NCBI GenBank assembly: GCA_947178215.1
Contig: CAMWXJ010000006.1
Span: 54,588 to 118,587 of the forward strand
Direction of reading: 5' to 3'
From: an uncultured Porphyromonadaceae bacterium
Lineage (GTDB): Bacteria; Bacteroidota; Bacteroidia; Bacteroidales; Muribaculaceae
Length of the DNA stretch: 64,000 nt
In this document: positions 48,258 through 57,607 of the stretch, piece by piece
Position numbering within the stretch: the stretch's first letter is position 1
Layout of the letters: each line of letters starts with the position of its first letter
Translations under genes and position numbers: made by a program
Notes under the pieces: model-generated
What the model was told of the DNA's origin: nothing
The model's database searches: none
The model's input: only the letters and a program-made list of their open reading frames with translations

Positions 48258-49484
48258 CTATGCGCCCGGAGTCTGCTGAGAAGCCACGAGGTCGGGAGCA
48301 ATGCGGCGCGAGAGGAGCGCAAACACCACCACAAGCACAGCGAGCGCCTCGAATGTGATAGCCGTGGGGTGGAGCACGTCGCCCATGCCTACGAGCGGAG
48401 GCACTATGGCTCCGAATATGTAGCCCACTATGCCGAGAAAAGCACTGGCAGTGCCGGCGTCGGCCTTTCCCTCGTTCATGGCGAGCGTGTTTGACATGGT
48501 GAATATCATGCCAAGCGCAAACATCGACGGCACAAGCAGCGCCTCATAGAGCCAGAAACGGCTGTCGGCACACATGAGCACCACCGCTTCGGCGCTGACT
48601 GACACAAACAGAATTGCGGCCCCGACCACTCCGGCATCTTTGAGCAGCCTGAAACGCAGGGCTACGAGCGAGCCGAACACCACGAATATGGCGTTGCCAC
48701 CCATTATCAGGCCGAATTGCAGCTGATTGAAGCCGAAATGGTCCTGAATGATATATGTGGCCGAAGAGATATAGGCAAAGAGAAAGCCCAAGGCGGTGCC
48801 TTTGAGCATAGTGTGGACGATAAAAGGCTTGTTCCTGCTCAACGTGACATAGCGGCCGAACGTGTGCCACACCGGTCCCGGCAGACGTCGCCCGGGAGGC
48901 AGTGTTTCTTTGAGACGCCGCGAGCAAAGCATGAGCACCACGGCAAAGAGCGTCAGAAACACGAACACCGACCGCCACCCGAGCGACTGCGACAGCAGTC
49001 CGCCAAACACCGGGGCCGAGGCGGGGGCTATGCCGTTGATAGCGCCGATTATAGCCATGGTCTTGGCGAGGGCGCGGCCGCCGTATATGTCGGTAGGCAC
49101 CGTGCGTGCCAGGAAGTAGCAGCCCGAAGCACCTACACCTTGAAACAGTCGACACACCAGAAAAAACTCCACCGTGGGCGAGAATATGGATATGAGGCCC
49201 GCAGCGACAAACACGAGGAGCGAAATTACGAGAACCGGCTTGCGCCCGTATTTGTCGCTCACCGGACCGAGCACAAACTGACCGAGCGCCAGACCTATCA
49301 TGCCCATGGTGAGGCCAAGCTCCATAGTCGACACGGAGCACCCGAAAGTGCGTGTCATCTCAGGCATCGACGGCACAAACATATCGTTGACAAACGATCC
49401 GAAACTGCTCAGGGCGGCCATGAAGCACACCATGAACATAAAATTGACCGTCACTGCGCCGGGATTCTCATCTACCTTTATCAT
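48258..49484 (-). CDS. MFS drug efflux transporter, Bcr/CflA family
   Basis: 408 residues from ATG 49484 with twelve hydrophobic segments. The MFS motif A appears as LGPVSDKYGRKPVLVISLLV and motif C-like region as INGIAPASAPVFGGLLS, both typical of Bcr/CflA drug:proton antiporters. A longer frame starts at TTG 49514. It is convergent with glsB (6-base gap) and divergent from the TolC gene. The substrate is unknown. Confidence 0.88.
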   Translation of the reverse strand: MIKVDENPGAVTVNFMFMVCFMAALSSFGSFVNDMFVPSMPEMTRTFGCSVSTMELGLTMGMIGLALGQFVLGPVSDKYGRKPVLVISLLVFVAAGLISIFSPTVEFFLVCRLFQGVGASGCYFLARTVPTDIYGGRALAKTMAIIGAINGIAPASAPVFGGLLSQSLGWRSVFVFLTLFAVVLMLCSRRLKETLPPGRRLPGPVWHTFGRYVTLSRNKPFIVHTMLKGTALGFLFAYISSATYIIQDHFGFNQLQFGLIMGGNAIFVVFGSLVALRFRLLKDAGVVGAAILFVSVSAEAVVLMCADSRFWLYEALLVPSMFALGMIFTMSNTLAMNEGKADAGTASAFLGIVGYIFGAIVPPLVGMGDVLHPTAITFEALAVLVVVFALLSRRIAPDLVASQQTPGA

Positions 49485-49615
49485 TGCGTGTATTTTAAAA
49501 GTCGTGTTACTCAATTACAACCCCCGGAAAGGACGAATTGTTGACAACGGTCATATCCGCCGCCATAGCTCGCCGGGGGTGTTGGCTGAAACTTTGAGGC
49601 AGTTGGCTGAACAGA

Positions 49616-49647
49616 TTGGGCCTACATTATATAATTAGGTAGCTTTG
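49616..49647 (+). promoter_or_regulatory. Promoter of the tripartite exporter operon
   Basis: TTG at 49616-49618, 21 bases, TAGCTTTG at 49640-49647, 25 bases before the TolC ATG. Confidence 0.6.
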
Positions 49648-49672
49648 CGGCGTCATAATCAATCTCCGCACA

Positions 49673-50974
49673 ATGAACTACCATACGAAGATACTCTCCT
49701 CGCTCACCCTCGCAGCCGCATGTGCCCTCACGGCGGCAGGGCAGACCATGACCTACGCCGACTGCGTGGACTATGCCAGCGCCCACAACATCACTCTGCG
49801 TAAGCTTGACGTGGCGCGCCAGAAATCGCTCAACACCCTCAGCGAATCAAAGGCGCAGTGGGAACCCACACTCGATTTCTCGACCACGCATACCGTGGGC
49901 AACACCCCCTGGGCCGACGGCACCAAGAACACCTACAACAGCAGTTACGCGCTCGGTGCGGGCTGGACCGTGTGGGACGGTGGCCGCCGCTCGGCCGCTA
50001 TCAAACGCGACCGCTTGCAGCTTAGCATCGACAGCCTCGACACAGGCGACGCCTTCCGCACCGTAGAGACCGAGATACTCCAAGCCTACATCAACATCCT
50101 TTACGCCGGCGAGAACGTCGAGGTGTGCCGCCTGGCGGTAGAGCTGAGCCGAGCACAGGCCGAGCGCGCAAAGGCTCTCATGGAGTCGGGCAAGCTTTCG
50201 CGTGTTGACTACACACAGCTCCAAAGCCAGTATGAACAAGACCGCTACTCGCTCGTAAGCGCCGAAGGCAGCTACAATTCAAGCCGCATGGAGCTGAAAC
50301 AGATACTTGAAATGGGCATAGGCAACGACCTGCATCTCGCCCCTGTAATCATAAGCGACAGCGAGATCACGGCGACCCTCCCACCCATCGAGGAGAGCTA
50401 CGACCTCGCCCTCGCCACCGACACTCGGCTGAAAAGCCTCGACCTCACATACAAGTCGGCCGACTATGATATAAGCATAGCCAAAGCGGGCCGTATGCCG
50501 CAAATCTCGCTGAGCGCCGGAGTAGGCACGGGCTACTACGCTCCCGGAGGAGCGTTTGGCACGAGCCTCAAACAGGGCTTCAATGAGAACATAGGCCTCA
50601 CCGTCAAGATACCGATACTCGACAAGCGCGCCACAAAGACAGCCGTCACGGCGGCACGCCTGCAACAGGTCGACGCAGAGCTCGACATAGAGAACCGCCG
50701 CACAGAGCTGAGCCGCCTGGTCGAAAACTGGTATATCGACACCCGCTCGGCACAGGCCCGCTACCTCGCAGCACAGAGTCAGCTCGAAGCCGCGAGCCTC
50801 AACAACGAACTGTGCAACGAGCGCTTCAGCCTCGGCTATGTCAACACCGTTGAGCTCATGAGTGCCCACAACGACTATGTTGAGGCGTCGCGCTCGCTCC
50901 TTCAAGCACGCTACATGGCGCTCCTCGGCATAAAGATGATTGAATATTACCGCACCGCTACAATAACACTGTGA
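49673..50974 (+). CDS. tolC: TolC-family outer membrane protein
   Basis: 433 residues with a signal peptide (ILSSLTLAAACALTAAGQ) and two TolC repeats: NITLRKLDVARQKSLNTLSE and LGAGWTVWDGGRRSAAIKRD in the first, GLTVKIPILDKRATKTAVTA in the second. It forms the outer membrane duct of the ABC exporter encoded downstream (adaptor 23 bases later). Confidence 0.92.
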   Translation: MNYHTKILSSLTLAAACALTAAGQTMTYADCVDYASAHNITLRKLDVARQKSLNTLSESKAQWEPTLDFSTTHTVGNTPWADGTKNTYNSSYALGAGWTVWDGGRRSAAIKRDRLQLSIDSLDTGDAFRTVETEILQAYINILYAGENVEVCRLAVELSRAQAERAKALMESGKLSRVDYTQLQSQYEQDRYSLVSAEGSYNSSRMELKQILEMGIGNDLHLAPVIISDSEITATLPPIEESYDLALATDTRLKSLDLTYKSADYDISIAKAGRMPQISLSAGVGTGYYAPGGAFGTSLKQGFNENIGLTVKIPILDKRATKTAVTAARLQQVDAELDIENRRTELSRLVENWYIDTRSAQARYLAAQSQLEAASLNNELCNERFSLGYVNTVELMSAHNDYVEASRSLLQARYMALLGIKMIEYYRTATITL

Positions 50975-50997
50975 AATCATAAATCACTCCACCATAA

Positions 50998-52131
50998 ATG
51001 AATCTCACAAGACTCCTTATCCCCCTCGGCGCCGCCCTGTTGCTCGGAGCGTGCGCCAAGAAAGAAGAGGTTACCCTCGAAACGGCCACTGCCACGCTCG
51101 GAGAGTTTTCCGAGACCGTGACCGCTACCGGAACGGTAGAGTCGGTCACGCAGGTCGACGTCGGCACCCAGGTGACCGGCATCATCGACAAGCTCTACGC
51201 CGACTACAACTCCATAGTGAAGCAGGGCGAGCTGATAGCCGAAATCGAAAAGACCGTGCTGATGAGCGACTACCAAAGCGCGGAGGCAAACGTGAAATCG
51301 GCTGAGCTGACCTACAACTACAACCTCACCAACTTCAACCGCGACAAGCAGCTCCATGACCGTCAGCTGATAAGCGACTACGAGTTCGAGACCTCCAAGA
51401 AAGAGCTCGAAGTGTCGAAAACCGCCTACGACAAGGCCAAGGCCGACCGCGTGCGCGCCGCCAAGAACCTCAACTACGCCGAAATATACTCGCCGATCGA
51501 CGGCATAGTGATTTCACGCGAGGTGGAGGTTGGCCAGACAGTGGTGTCGTCGATGAACGTGGCCAATCTCTACACCATTGCCGACCTCGACAACATGCGC
51601 GTGATAGGCGACGTAGACGAAGCCGACATAGGACGCGTCAAGGTAGGCCAGGAGGTTACATTTTCGGTCGACGCTTATCCCGACGAACTGTTTCACGGCA
51701 ACGTGACCCAGGTGCGCCTCAATCCCACCACGGAGAGCAATGTGGTGACATATGAAGTGGTGGTCGACGCCGCCAACCCCGACCACAAGCTCATCCCCGG
51801 CCTCACCGCCAATCTCACTATCTACGTCATGAAAGCCGACAACGTGATACTGGTGCCCAACTCCGCGTTCACTTTCGAGCCTGAGGGACGCGAGGCTCCC
51901 GCCGCTCCCGGCGACGGCCGGCGCACGATCTGGGTAGTAGAGGGCGACAGCCTCGTCGCCACCACCGTCACCATAGGCGACACCAACGGCATCAAGACCG
52001 AGATAAAGTCGGGCATCCAGGCCGGCGACAAAGTGGCTACCGGCTACGGCACGAAAGCAGAGGCGCAGGCCGCTTCAGAGGGCGAACGCAGCCCCTTTGC
52101 CCCGCAACCGCCGCACGGCAAAAAGAAATAA
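50998..52131 (+). CDS. macA: Periplasmic adaptor lipoprotein, MacA-like
   Basis: 377 residues with lipobox LLLGAC (Cys about residue 19). TATGTVESVTQVDVGTQVTG is the lipoyl-domain start of MacA-type adaptors; a helical hairpin (KQLHDRQLISDYEFETSKKE) and AEIYSPIDGIVISREVEVGQ follow. It joins the MacB-type ABC transporter to TolC. Confidence 0.9.
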   Translation: MNLTRLLIPLGAALLLGACAKKEEVTLETATATLGEFSETVTATGTVESVTQVDVGTQVTGIIDKLYADYNSIVKQGELIAEIEKTVLMSDYQSAEANVKSAELTYNYNLTNFNRDKQLHDRQLISDYEFETSKKELEVSKTAYDKAKADRVRAAKNLNYAEIYSPIDGIVISREVEVGQTVVSSMNVANLYTIADLDNMRVIGDVDEADIGRVKVGQEVTFSVDAYPDELFHGNVTQVRLNPTTESNVVTYEVVVDAANPDHKLIPGLTANLTIYVMKADNVILVPNSAFTFEPEGREAPAAPGDGRRTIWVVEGDSLVATTVTIGDTNGIKTEIKSGIQAGDKVATGYGTKAEAQAASEGERSPFAPQPPHGKKK

Positions 52132-52150
52132 CCTCTCTCTCCATAGCGAC

Positions 52151-52945
52151 ATGAGCGACAAAAACACCACAATCACGGCATCTCCCGGCCCCGACGCGGG
52201 GAAAGGCAAGGTGATAATAAGCATCCGCGACATGAGGCGCAACTTCACCGTGGGCGACGAGACAGTCAAAGCGCTGCGCGGAGTGTCGTTTGACATCCGT
52301 GAGGGCGAGTTTGTCACCATAATGGGCAAATCGGGCTCCGGCAAGTCAACGCTGCTCAACATCCTCGGCTGCCTCGACACACCCACCTCCGGCGACTATG
52401 ACCTCGACGGCGACTCCGTGGCCCATATGAGCAAAAACCGGCGCGCCGTGACACGCAACCGCAAGATTGGCTTCGTGTTTCAGAACTACAACCTCCTTCC
52501 AAAGACCACCTCACTCGAAAACGTAGAGCTACCGCTGCTCTACAATCCGTCGGTGAGCGCGTCGGAACGCCGCGAAAAGGCGCGCAAAGCGCTTGTAGCC
52601 GTGGGGCTCGAAAACCGCATCAACCACCGGAGCAACCAGATGTCGGGCGGCCAGCAGCAACGCGTCGCCATAGCCCGCGCCCTTGTCAACGACCCCGTAA
52701 TCATCCTCGCCGACGAAGCCACGGGCAACCTCGACACGCGCACCTCGTTCAGCATTCTCACCCTCTTTCAGGAGCTGCACAGCCGAGGACGCACCATAAT
52801 TTTCGTGACCCACAATCCCGAACTGGCCGCATACTCGTCGCGCAACATAGTGCTCCGCGACGGAAAAATAGTGTCGGACACCGTCAACGAGCATCCGCTG
52901 TCGGCCAAGGAAGCATACGACAATCTGCCAAAAGACAACGACTGA
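52151..52945 (+). CDS. ABC transporter ATP-binding protein, MacB/LolD type
   Basis: 264 residues from ATG 52151. Walker A is [17 protein letters not shown], the signature [15 protein letters not shown], Walker [14 protein letters not shown], and switch His in [10 protein letters not shown]. In this organism the MacB ATPase and permease are separate genes. The stop overlaps the permease start (TGATG). Confidence 0.95.
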   Translation: MSDKNTTITASPGPDAGKGKVIISIRDMRRNFTVGDETVKALRGVSFDIREGEFVTIMGKSGSGKSTLLNILGCLDTPTSGDYDLDGDSVAHMSKNRRAVTRNRKIGFVFQNYNLLPKTTSLENVELPLLYNPSVSASERREKARKALVAVGLENRINHRSNQMSGGQQQRVAIARALVNDPVIILADEATGNLDTRTSFSILTLFQELHSRGRTIIFVTHNPELAAYSSRNIVLRDGKIVSDTVNEHPLSAKEAYDNLPKDND

Positions 52946-54162
52946 TGAACATAGCCAACCAACTCAAAATAGCCCTGAAAGCACTTGCCAACAACAAGCT
53001 GCGGTGTTTCCTCACCATGCTCGGCATCATCATAGGCGTGGCGTCGGTCATCACAATGCTCGCGATAGGCCAGGGCTCAAAAGACAGCATCCGCGACCAA
53101 ATATCGGAAATGGGATCCAACATGATTATGATCCATCCCGGCAACATGCAACGCGGCGGTGTGCGACAGAACTCCGACGCGATGCAGACCCTCAAAGTAG
53201 GCGACTACGAGGCTCTCGGCAATCTGCCAGGCGTGGCAGCAATCTCGCCGTCGGTCAATTCGTCGGGGCAGCTCGTCAACGGCAACAACAACTATCCATC
53301 GACAATCTACGGCGTGACGCCCGACTACCTCGACATCCGCAAGCTGAAAGTCAAGGACGGCGCACTCTTCACCGAACAGGACATAAAGCAGGCTGCCAAA
53401 GTGTGCATACTCGGAAAGACGGTGGTCGACAACCTCTTCCCCAACGGTGAAGACCCCGTAGGGCGCGTGGTGCGATTCGGCAAAATACCTATGACGGTGA
53501 TAGGTGTGCTTGAATCCAAGGGCACCAACTCCATGGGCATGGACCAGGACGACGTGGTGCTCGCCCCCTACACCACCGTCATGAAGCGCATACTCGCCAT
53601 AGACTATATACAGGGCATCTTTGCCAGTGCGGTCGACGAGGCGCACACCGAGGAGACTATCGACGCCATGACCGCGACACTGCGCGAGCGCCACAAGATA
53701 AAGGACGACGCCGACGACGACTTCGAGATACGCTCGCAACAGGAGCTCAGCGAGATGATGAACTCCACGAGCGACATGATGACCGTACTGCTCGCCTGCA
53801 TTGCAGGCATATCGCTCCTTGTGGGCGGCATCGGCATCATGAACATCATGTATGTGTCGGTGACGGAGCGCACCCGCGAGATAGGCCTGCGCATGTCGAT
53901 AGGCGCACGCGGCGTCGACATCCTCACGCAATTTCTCATCGAGGCCGTCATCATAAGCGTTAGCGGCGGCATCATAGGTGTGATAGTGGGCGTTGTAGCC
54001 ACATGGCTCGTCAACATCATAGCCCACTGGCCGGTACATATCCAGATCTACTCGATGGCACTGTCGTTTGTGGTGTGTACCATCACAGGCGTGTTCTTCG
54101 GCTGGTACCCGGCACGCAAAGCGGCAAGCCTCGACCCCATCGAAGCTATCCGCTACGAATAG
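52945..54162 (+). CDS. macB: ABC transporter permease, MacB type
   Basis: 405 residues with one N-terminal and three C-terminal membrane helices around a large periplasmic domain. ALANNKLRCFLTMLGIIIGV is the FtsX/MacB start, and GGIGIMNIMYVSVTERTREI plus GLRMSIGARGVDILTQFLIE is the C-terminal coupling region. It should export peptides, lipids or drugs through the adjacent adaptor and TolC; the cargo is not evident. Confidence 0.93.
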   Translation: MNIANQLKIALKALANNKLRCFLTMLGIIIGVASVITMLAIGQGSKDSIRDQISEMGSNMIMIHPGNMQRGGVRQNSDAMQTLKVGDYEALGNLPGVAAISPSVNSSGQLVNGNNNYPSTIYGVTPDYLDIRKLKVKDGALFTEQDIKQAAKVCILGKTVVDNLFPNGEDPVGRVVRFGKIPMTVIGVLESKGTNSMGMDQDDVVLAPYTTVMKRILAIDYIQGIFASAVDEAHTEETIDAMTATLRERHKIKDDADDDFEIRSQQELSEMMNSTSDMMTVLLACIAGISLLVGGIGIMNIMYVSVTERTREIGLRMSIGARGVDILTQFLIEAVIISVSGGIIGVIVGVVATWLVNIIAHWPVHIQIYSMALSFVVCTITGVFFGWYPARKAASLDPIEAIRYE

Positions 54163-54182
54163 GTCATTCTCCTCTCTCCCGA

Positions 54183-54216
54183 CCCGGGGCTCTCTGAGTT
54201 CTCGGAGTGCTCCGGG
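54183..54216 (+). terminator. Hairpin after the macB operon
   Basis: CCCGGGGCTCTCTGAG pairs with CTCGGAGTGCTCCGGG (few mismatches), followed by ATTATTTA. The stem is made of the same 9-base CTCGGAG-type units as at 6611-6683. Confidence 0.65.
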
Positions 54217-54244
54217 ATTATTTACACCCGGGTATTGAAATTAG

Positions 54245-54332
54245 TGCTGTCCACCGCTCTCTTGCCGTGTCTTGGAGCGGCGGACAGCACTTTGTGTCAA
54301 GCATCTATGTGTGCGTCATTCAAAAGCCTTAA
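54245..54332 (+). repeat. 88-bp hairpin repeat, copy 1
   Basis: It begins TGCTGTCCACCGCTC and pairs with GAGCGGCGGACAGCA across the loop TCTTGCCGTGTCTTG, then continues TTGTGTCAAGCATCTATGTG. A copy with about nine differences is at 57477-57564 in the same orientation. Each lies downstream of a minus-strand BF3164-like gene. Confidence 0.85.
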
Positions 54333-54359
54333 AAATATCTGGCGATACCGATTGCGCCA

Positions 54360-54500
54360 TTATTGACTGGCGTCGTTTATCCTGTCAGCCCGTAGCTTGT
54401 TGATGTCGGGATGGAGATTGATCTGGAAGGTCCGGGGAGGATATTTGCCGCCCTTATAAGTCAGGATAAAGTGGTAGTCGTAAATTCTAAAAGCTAATAT
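54360..54500 (-). pseudogene. C-terminal remnant of an unidentified protein
   Basis: A minus-strand frame ending at TAA 54362-54360 encodes YHFILTYKGGKYPPRTFQIN followed by LHPDINKLRADRINDASQ, which looks like genuine coding sequence. Upstream the frame is open only to a stop near 54536, with no start. It is probably the tail of a lost gene; the parent protein is not recognised. Confidence 0.5.
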
Positions 54501-54555
54501 CTGAGAATGTAAGCTTATACTCGAATCTATTTAAAGATATTCTTCGTACAAAATT

Positions 54556-55650
54556 TTAGGGAAGAAAGTAACGCTTGATAATCATATTGTCATCATCTGT
54601 TGGAACGACGGCATAAAGATACTTACCGTCCTGACTTATGGCTTTGGCGCCTGAACGATCCGGAATAACATAACCCTTAATCAAAGTTCCGTCCCAGTCG
54701 AATTTCATAACTACCACCTTATGAGCCGTCCCGTCTTCCCTCTCCTGTTCAGTGCTTCCTGCATATACAGCAAACACATAATCAGGGGTAGGAAGTAATT
54801 GAGTGAAGCATGTACGTGTAGAGTTGTTGTCGCGGGCCGACACAGTATAATTATCACCTGATTGTGTTTCAGTAACATCTACCGGAGTTTCAAAAGTGAA
54901 ATATTCTCTGATAAGTTCAGGGGAAAAATCGTTAATAGAATAGAATGCGAGCCAGTCGCTCGTGACGCCGGCTGAGACAAATCTTCCTTTCTCATTGTTG
55001 GCCGTCGTTAACGTCTGATGTCCGATGGAGAATTTTAGTGGTGACGTATTTATTCCAGCATTGTCACCGGGATATGTACCAAATCTCGTTACTATCTTGC
55101 CGAGTGTGTCAACAAGAGTAAACATCATTCCATCACCAACTACCTGAGTGACAAAACCGGATGATATTCGATGATTATCGCTGACCGATACAGACGGGAA
55201 ACTGAATTCCCTTACCATGTTTGATGTGGATATATTGAAGCTGTCAGGAGACACCTTGAAAAGACGCCCTTTATGAAGCATGGCATCATAGATATACAGG
55301 CAACTGTCATAAGTTGAATAATCAATGACACGCGGATTCAAGAATTCACCAGGCCCCACACCTTGACTTCCTACATAAACCGGAGACTTAGCATTTTCAA
55401 TATCGAGTGCTACAAACATTTTTCCATCAGGCATATTGCTGTCTTGGATGAGTAGTTTGTCACCTATTGTCGCAAGGCGTTGAGGAAATATGAATTCCAT
55501 ATTTTCAAATACTCTCTCACCTTTAAGTTCTTTAAAGGAAAGTCGTTCATTGACAGGATGCCATGATGACGTATCATGGCGGCATGATACTATTGCCATC
55601 GCCATAAAAAAGACGATGGCAATAGTATTGTTAATGTGTGACTGTTTCAT
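54556..55650 (-). CDS. BF3164-like six-bladed beta-propeller lipoprotein (1)
   Basis: 364 residues with lipoprotein signal (FFMAMAIVSC). The first blade has LATIGDKLLIQDSNMPDGKM and the turn VGSQGVGPGEFLNPRVIDYS, the GxGPGE mark of the BF3164/6-bladed propeller family, and the last DGKYLYAVVPTDDDNMIIKR. These surface or periplasmic lipoproteins have no established activity. It is 170 bases downstream of a second such gene and lacks a small-peptide partner of its own. Confidence 0.82.
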   Translation of the reverse strand: MKQSHINNTIAIVFFMAMAIVSCRHDTSSWHPVNERLSFKELKGERVFENMEFIFPQRLATIGDKLLIQDSNMPDGKMFVALDIENAKSPVYVGSQGVGPGEFLNPRVIDYSTYDSCLYIYDAMLHKGRLFKVSPDSFNISTSNMVREFSFPSVSVSDNHRISSGFVTQVVGDGMMFTLVDTLGKIVTRFGTYPGDNAGINTSPLKFSIGHQTLTTANNEKGRFVSAGVTSDWLAFYSINDFSPELIREYFTFETPVDVTETQSGDNYTVSARDNNSTRTCFTQLLPTPDYVFAVYAGSTEQEREDGTAHKVVVMKFDWDGTLIKGYVIPDRSGAKAISQDGKYLYAVVPTDDDNMIIKRYFLP

Positions 55651-55820
55651 CAGAATATTGTGCCAGAAATGATTATTGAAGATATCACTTGAGTGTACTA
55701 CTCTCGGGATTCTCTCTTGTTATATTTTATTGTGATTTGACAAAAAGTTTACAACATTAGATATTGATGATGCTGTTATTGGAATTAAGGAGAAGATAAA
55801 TATTGAGTAATTGCAATTTA

Positions 55821-56876
55821 CTATTTCTTCAATTGAGATAAAAAATCTCGGATTGGGAATTTGATTATCACATCGCGAGCAGCATCAAGGCAATACAAAT
55901 CACCATTCTTGATGTCAATGGCAAAACGACGAATATTGTCGTAATCCAAACTAAGTGTCGCAGCTGGACGGCCATTCCATCTGAAGAAATCAATATTTAT
56001 CCCTCCCTCTCCATTGTATCGTTGCACCGCAAAGAAATTATCTAATGCAATGCCACCTTGAAATAACGGTTTATTTTCAGTCAATCGTGATCTCATTGCT
56101 GAATAACTATCGTCAATATCTTGATATATGATTTGATTGGATTCCCCTGTTCTACTATTCCAAATGTTGATTTCAGGCTTATATCCGCCAATTTCAGCAA
56201 CCCATAATCCATTGGCGCTGATTATTGGACGGAACATTAGTAACGGTATCTGCGACATATCTCTTACTGACGCATGATTGAGCGAATCTATGGCCTGATT
56301 TGCCATAACTTTACCAGCATTCCCAATAATGCTTCGTCGGATCTTGCAGCTGTCTGGAATAATTTCAATATTAAACCATCGTAAATCGTCAAGACGGTAA
56401 GCCATCATGGTCATAGGGCCGATTTTATTGTTTATGACTGTATCTTTTGAAATATTATCCGTCAAATCACCTGCCACAAACTTCCCAGACATCATTTGGG
56501 GTATAATACACATAACATGATTGTCCTCTTTTCGACTATAAAAGGATGCAATAATGCTTGGTGTTGGTTCGATCAATTCACCCGGTCCTGCTCCTGATCG
56601 GAATATACTCCCTATAGAGTCCACTTCTGGCAATGAGTATATTTGCCAGAGGGCAGATGATTCCGATGTCGACAGAATTAACTTATCATTGAATGTATTA
56701 ATTTCCATTATTCCAATTGATGGAATATCCAAAACTTGTCCGGAATCATATTTAAGATAGCTTTCAATCGGAAATTTATTAATCTGGATACTTCTATCAT
56801 GCGATTCGTGTCCGCAAGATATTCCAATTACAGTGACGATAATTATCGTCACTGTGCGTAACAAAGTGAATCTCAT
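55821..56876 (-). CDS. BF3164-like beta-propeller lipoprotein (2)
   Basis: 351 residues from ATG 56876, with signal RTVTIIIVTVIGISC. The propeller landmark is IFRSGAGPGELIEPTPSIIA, and blades carry NGLWVAEIGGYKPEINIWNS and FAIDIKNGDLYCLDAARDVI. The ATG overlaps the stop of the NVEALA-type peptide gene (ATGA), so the two are translationally coupled and probably work together. The longer frame to 56924 is out because it overlaps that gene. Confidence 0.8.
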   Translation of the reverse strand: MRFTLLRTVTIIIVTVIGISCGHESHDRSIQINKFPIESYLKYDSGQVLDIPSIGIMEINTFNDKLILSTSESSALWQIYSLPEVDSIGSIFRSGAGPGELIEPTPSIIASFYSRKEDNHVMCIIPQMMSGKFVAGDLTDNISKDTVINNKIGPMTMMAYRLDDLRWFNIEIIPDSCKIRRSIIGNAGKVMANQAIDSLNHASVRDMSQIPLLMFRPIISANGLWVAEIGGYKPEINIWNSRTGESNQIIYQDIDDSYSAMRSRLTENKPLFQGGIALDNFFAVQRYNGEGGINIDFFRWNGRPAATLSLDYDNIRRFAIDIKNGDLYCLDAARDVIIKFPIRDFLSQLKK

Positions 56877-57148
56877 ATTTTGTTGCAGCGAGAGGGTGAA
56901 CCATTTGCGACATACCCGTACCAAAAGCTACAGGTTGTGCAATACATGGTCATGTTATATCCTCCGGTATATTTAATACCGGTAATGCAGCCCATAGAAT
57001 AATCAGTTTCATTATCTTGTGCGAGGGCTTCGGCGTTGGCGAGCAGGAGATCGCTTTCGTGGTCGGGAGTGGCAGTGGCGTGGGCGAAGTAGGCACCCAA
57101 TCCCATTATGGCTACGAGTGTAGCCGGAACAAACATTTTTTTGTTCAT
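56873..57148 (-). CDS. NVEALA-type small exported peptide (1)
   Basis: 91 residues: signal-like MNKKMFVPATLVAIMGLGAY, then the family mark LLLANAEALAQDNE (compare NVEALA) at about residues 35-48, then a mature part with four Cys (SMGCITGIKYTGGYNMTMYC, TTCSFWYGYVANGSPSRCNKI without the last residues needed). NVEALA peptides are Bacteroidales products of unknown role. The coupling to a propeller lipoprotein suggests a shared export, anchoring or sensing function. Confidence 0.78.
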   Translation of the reverse strand: MNKKMFVPATLVAIMGLGAYFAHATATPDHESDLLLANAEALAQDNETDYSMGCITGIKYTGGYNMTMYCTTCSFWYGYVANGSPSRCNKI

Positions 57149-57192
57149 AGCAGGTTGTTTTTGTTCAACTTAGGTTTGCTATCATTGGTATC

Positions 57193-57456
57193 TTATTGCG
57201 CATTAAGATTCAGATCATAGAGGTCAATATTGAAGAGCTGGCTGCCCCAAATGGCCGCCACGGCATACTGCGCCAACTCGCGGCGCTCGTCGTCGTAGCG
57301 GTCGAGCACAGCCTGAAGCTCACGTGCATTGTCGCCAGCCTGACGCATCGCCTCCTCGACCAACTCTTTCTCACGGTCAGCAGTGGAGCAGGCGACAGCC
57401 GCAACTGCGACCATCACCGCTACAATAAGTCGTATAAACAAAGAGTTGGTAGACAT
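57193..57456 (-). CDS. Small lipoprotein, perhaps a truncated larger family (1)
   Basis: 87 residues, lipobox VAAVACST (Cys about 23), then a helix-rich stretch KELVEEAMRQAGDNARELQA and VLDRYDDERRELAQYAVAAI. This resembles the N-terminal helical segment of larger Bacteroidota lipoproteins (AGDNRxELxxVLxHY pattern), but the protein stops soon after. It is 44 bases upstream of the NVEALA-type gene on the same strand, so it may be the first gene of the cassette. Confidence 0.65.
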   Translation of the reverse strand: MSTNSLFIRLIVAVMVAVAAVACSTADREKELVEEAMRQAGDNARELQAVLDRYDDERRELAQYAVAAIWGSQLFNIDLYDLNLNAQ

Positions 57457-57476
57457 GATTGATTAGTAAAGTTTGG

Positions 57477-57564
57477 TGCTGTCCGCCGCTCCCTTGCCGT
57501 GTCTTGGAGTGGCAGACAGCACTATGCGTCAAGCATCTATGCGTGCGTCATTAAAAAGTCTTAA
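57477..57564 (+). repeat. 88-bp hairpin repeat, copy 2
   Basis: Starts TGCTGTCCGCCGCTC, loop CCTTGCCGTGTCTTG, closing GAGTGGCAGACAGCA. It lies 43 bases past the stop of BF3164-like gene 3 and just upstream of the small lipoprotein gene, in the same orientation as copy 1. Confidence 0.85.
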
Positions 57565-57607
57565 CTATTTTCATTCAGTATTATAACGATAAATTATGAT
57601 AATGCTC

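Noticed and set aside
49541..49552. TTGTTGACAACG near the TolC promoter as another unit of the 21-bp arrays
   Set aside because: It is a single occurrence without phased neighbours and may be chance.
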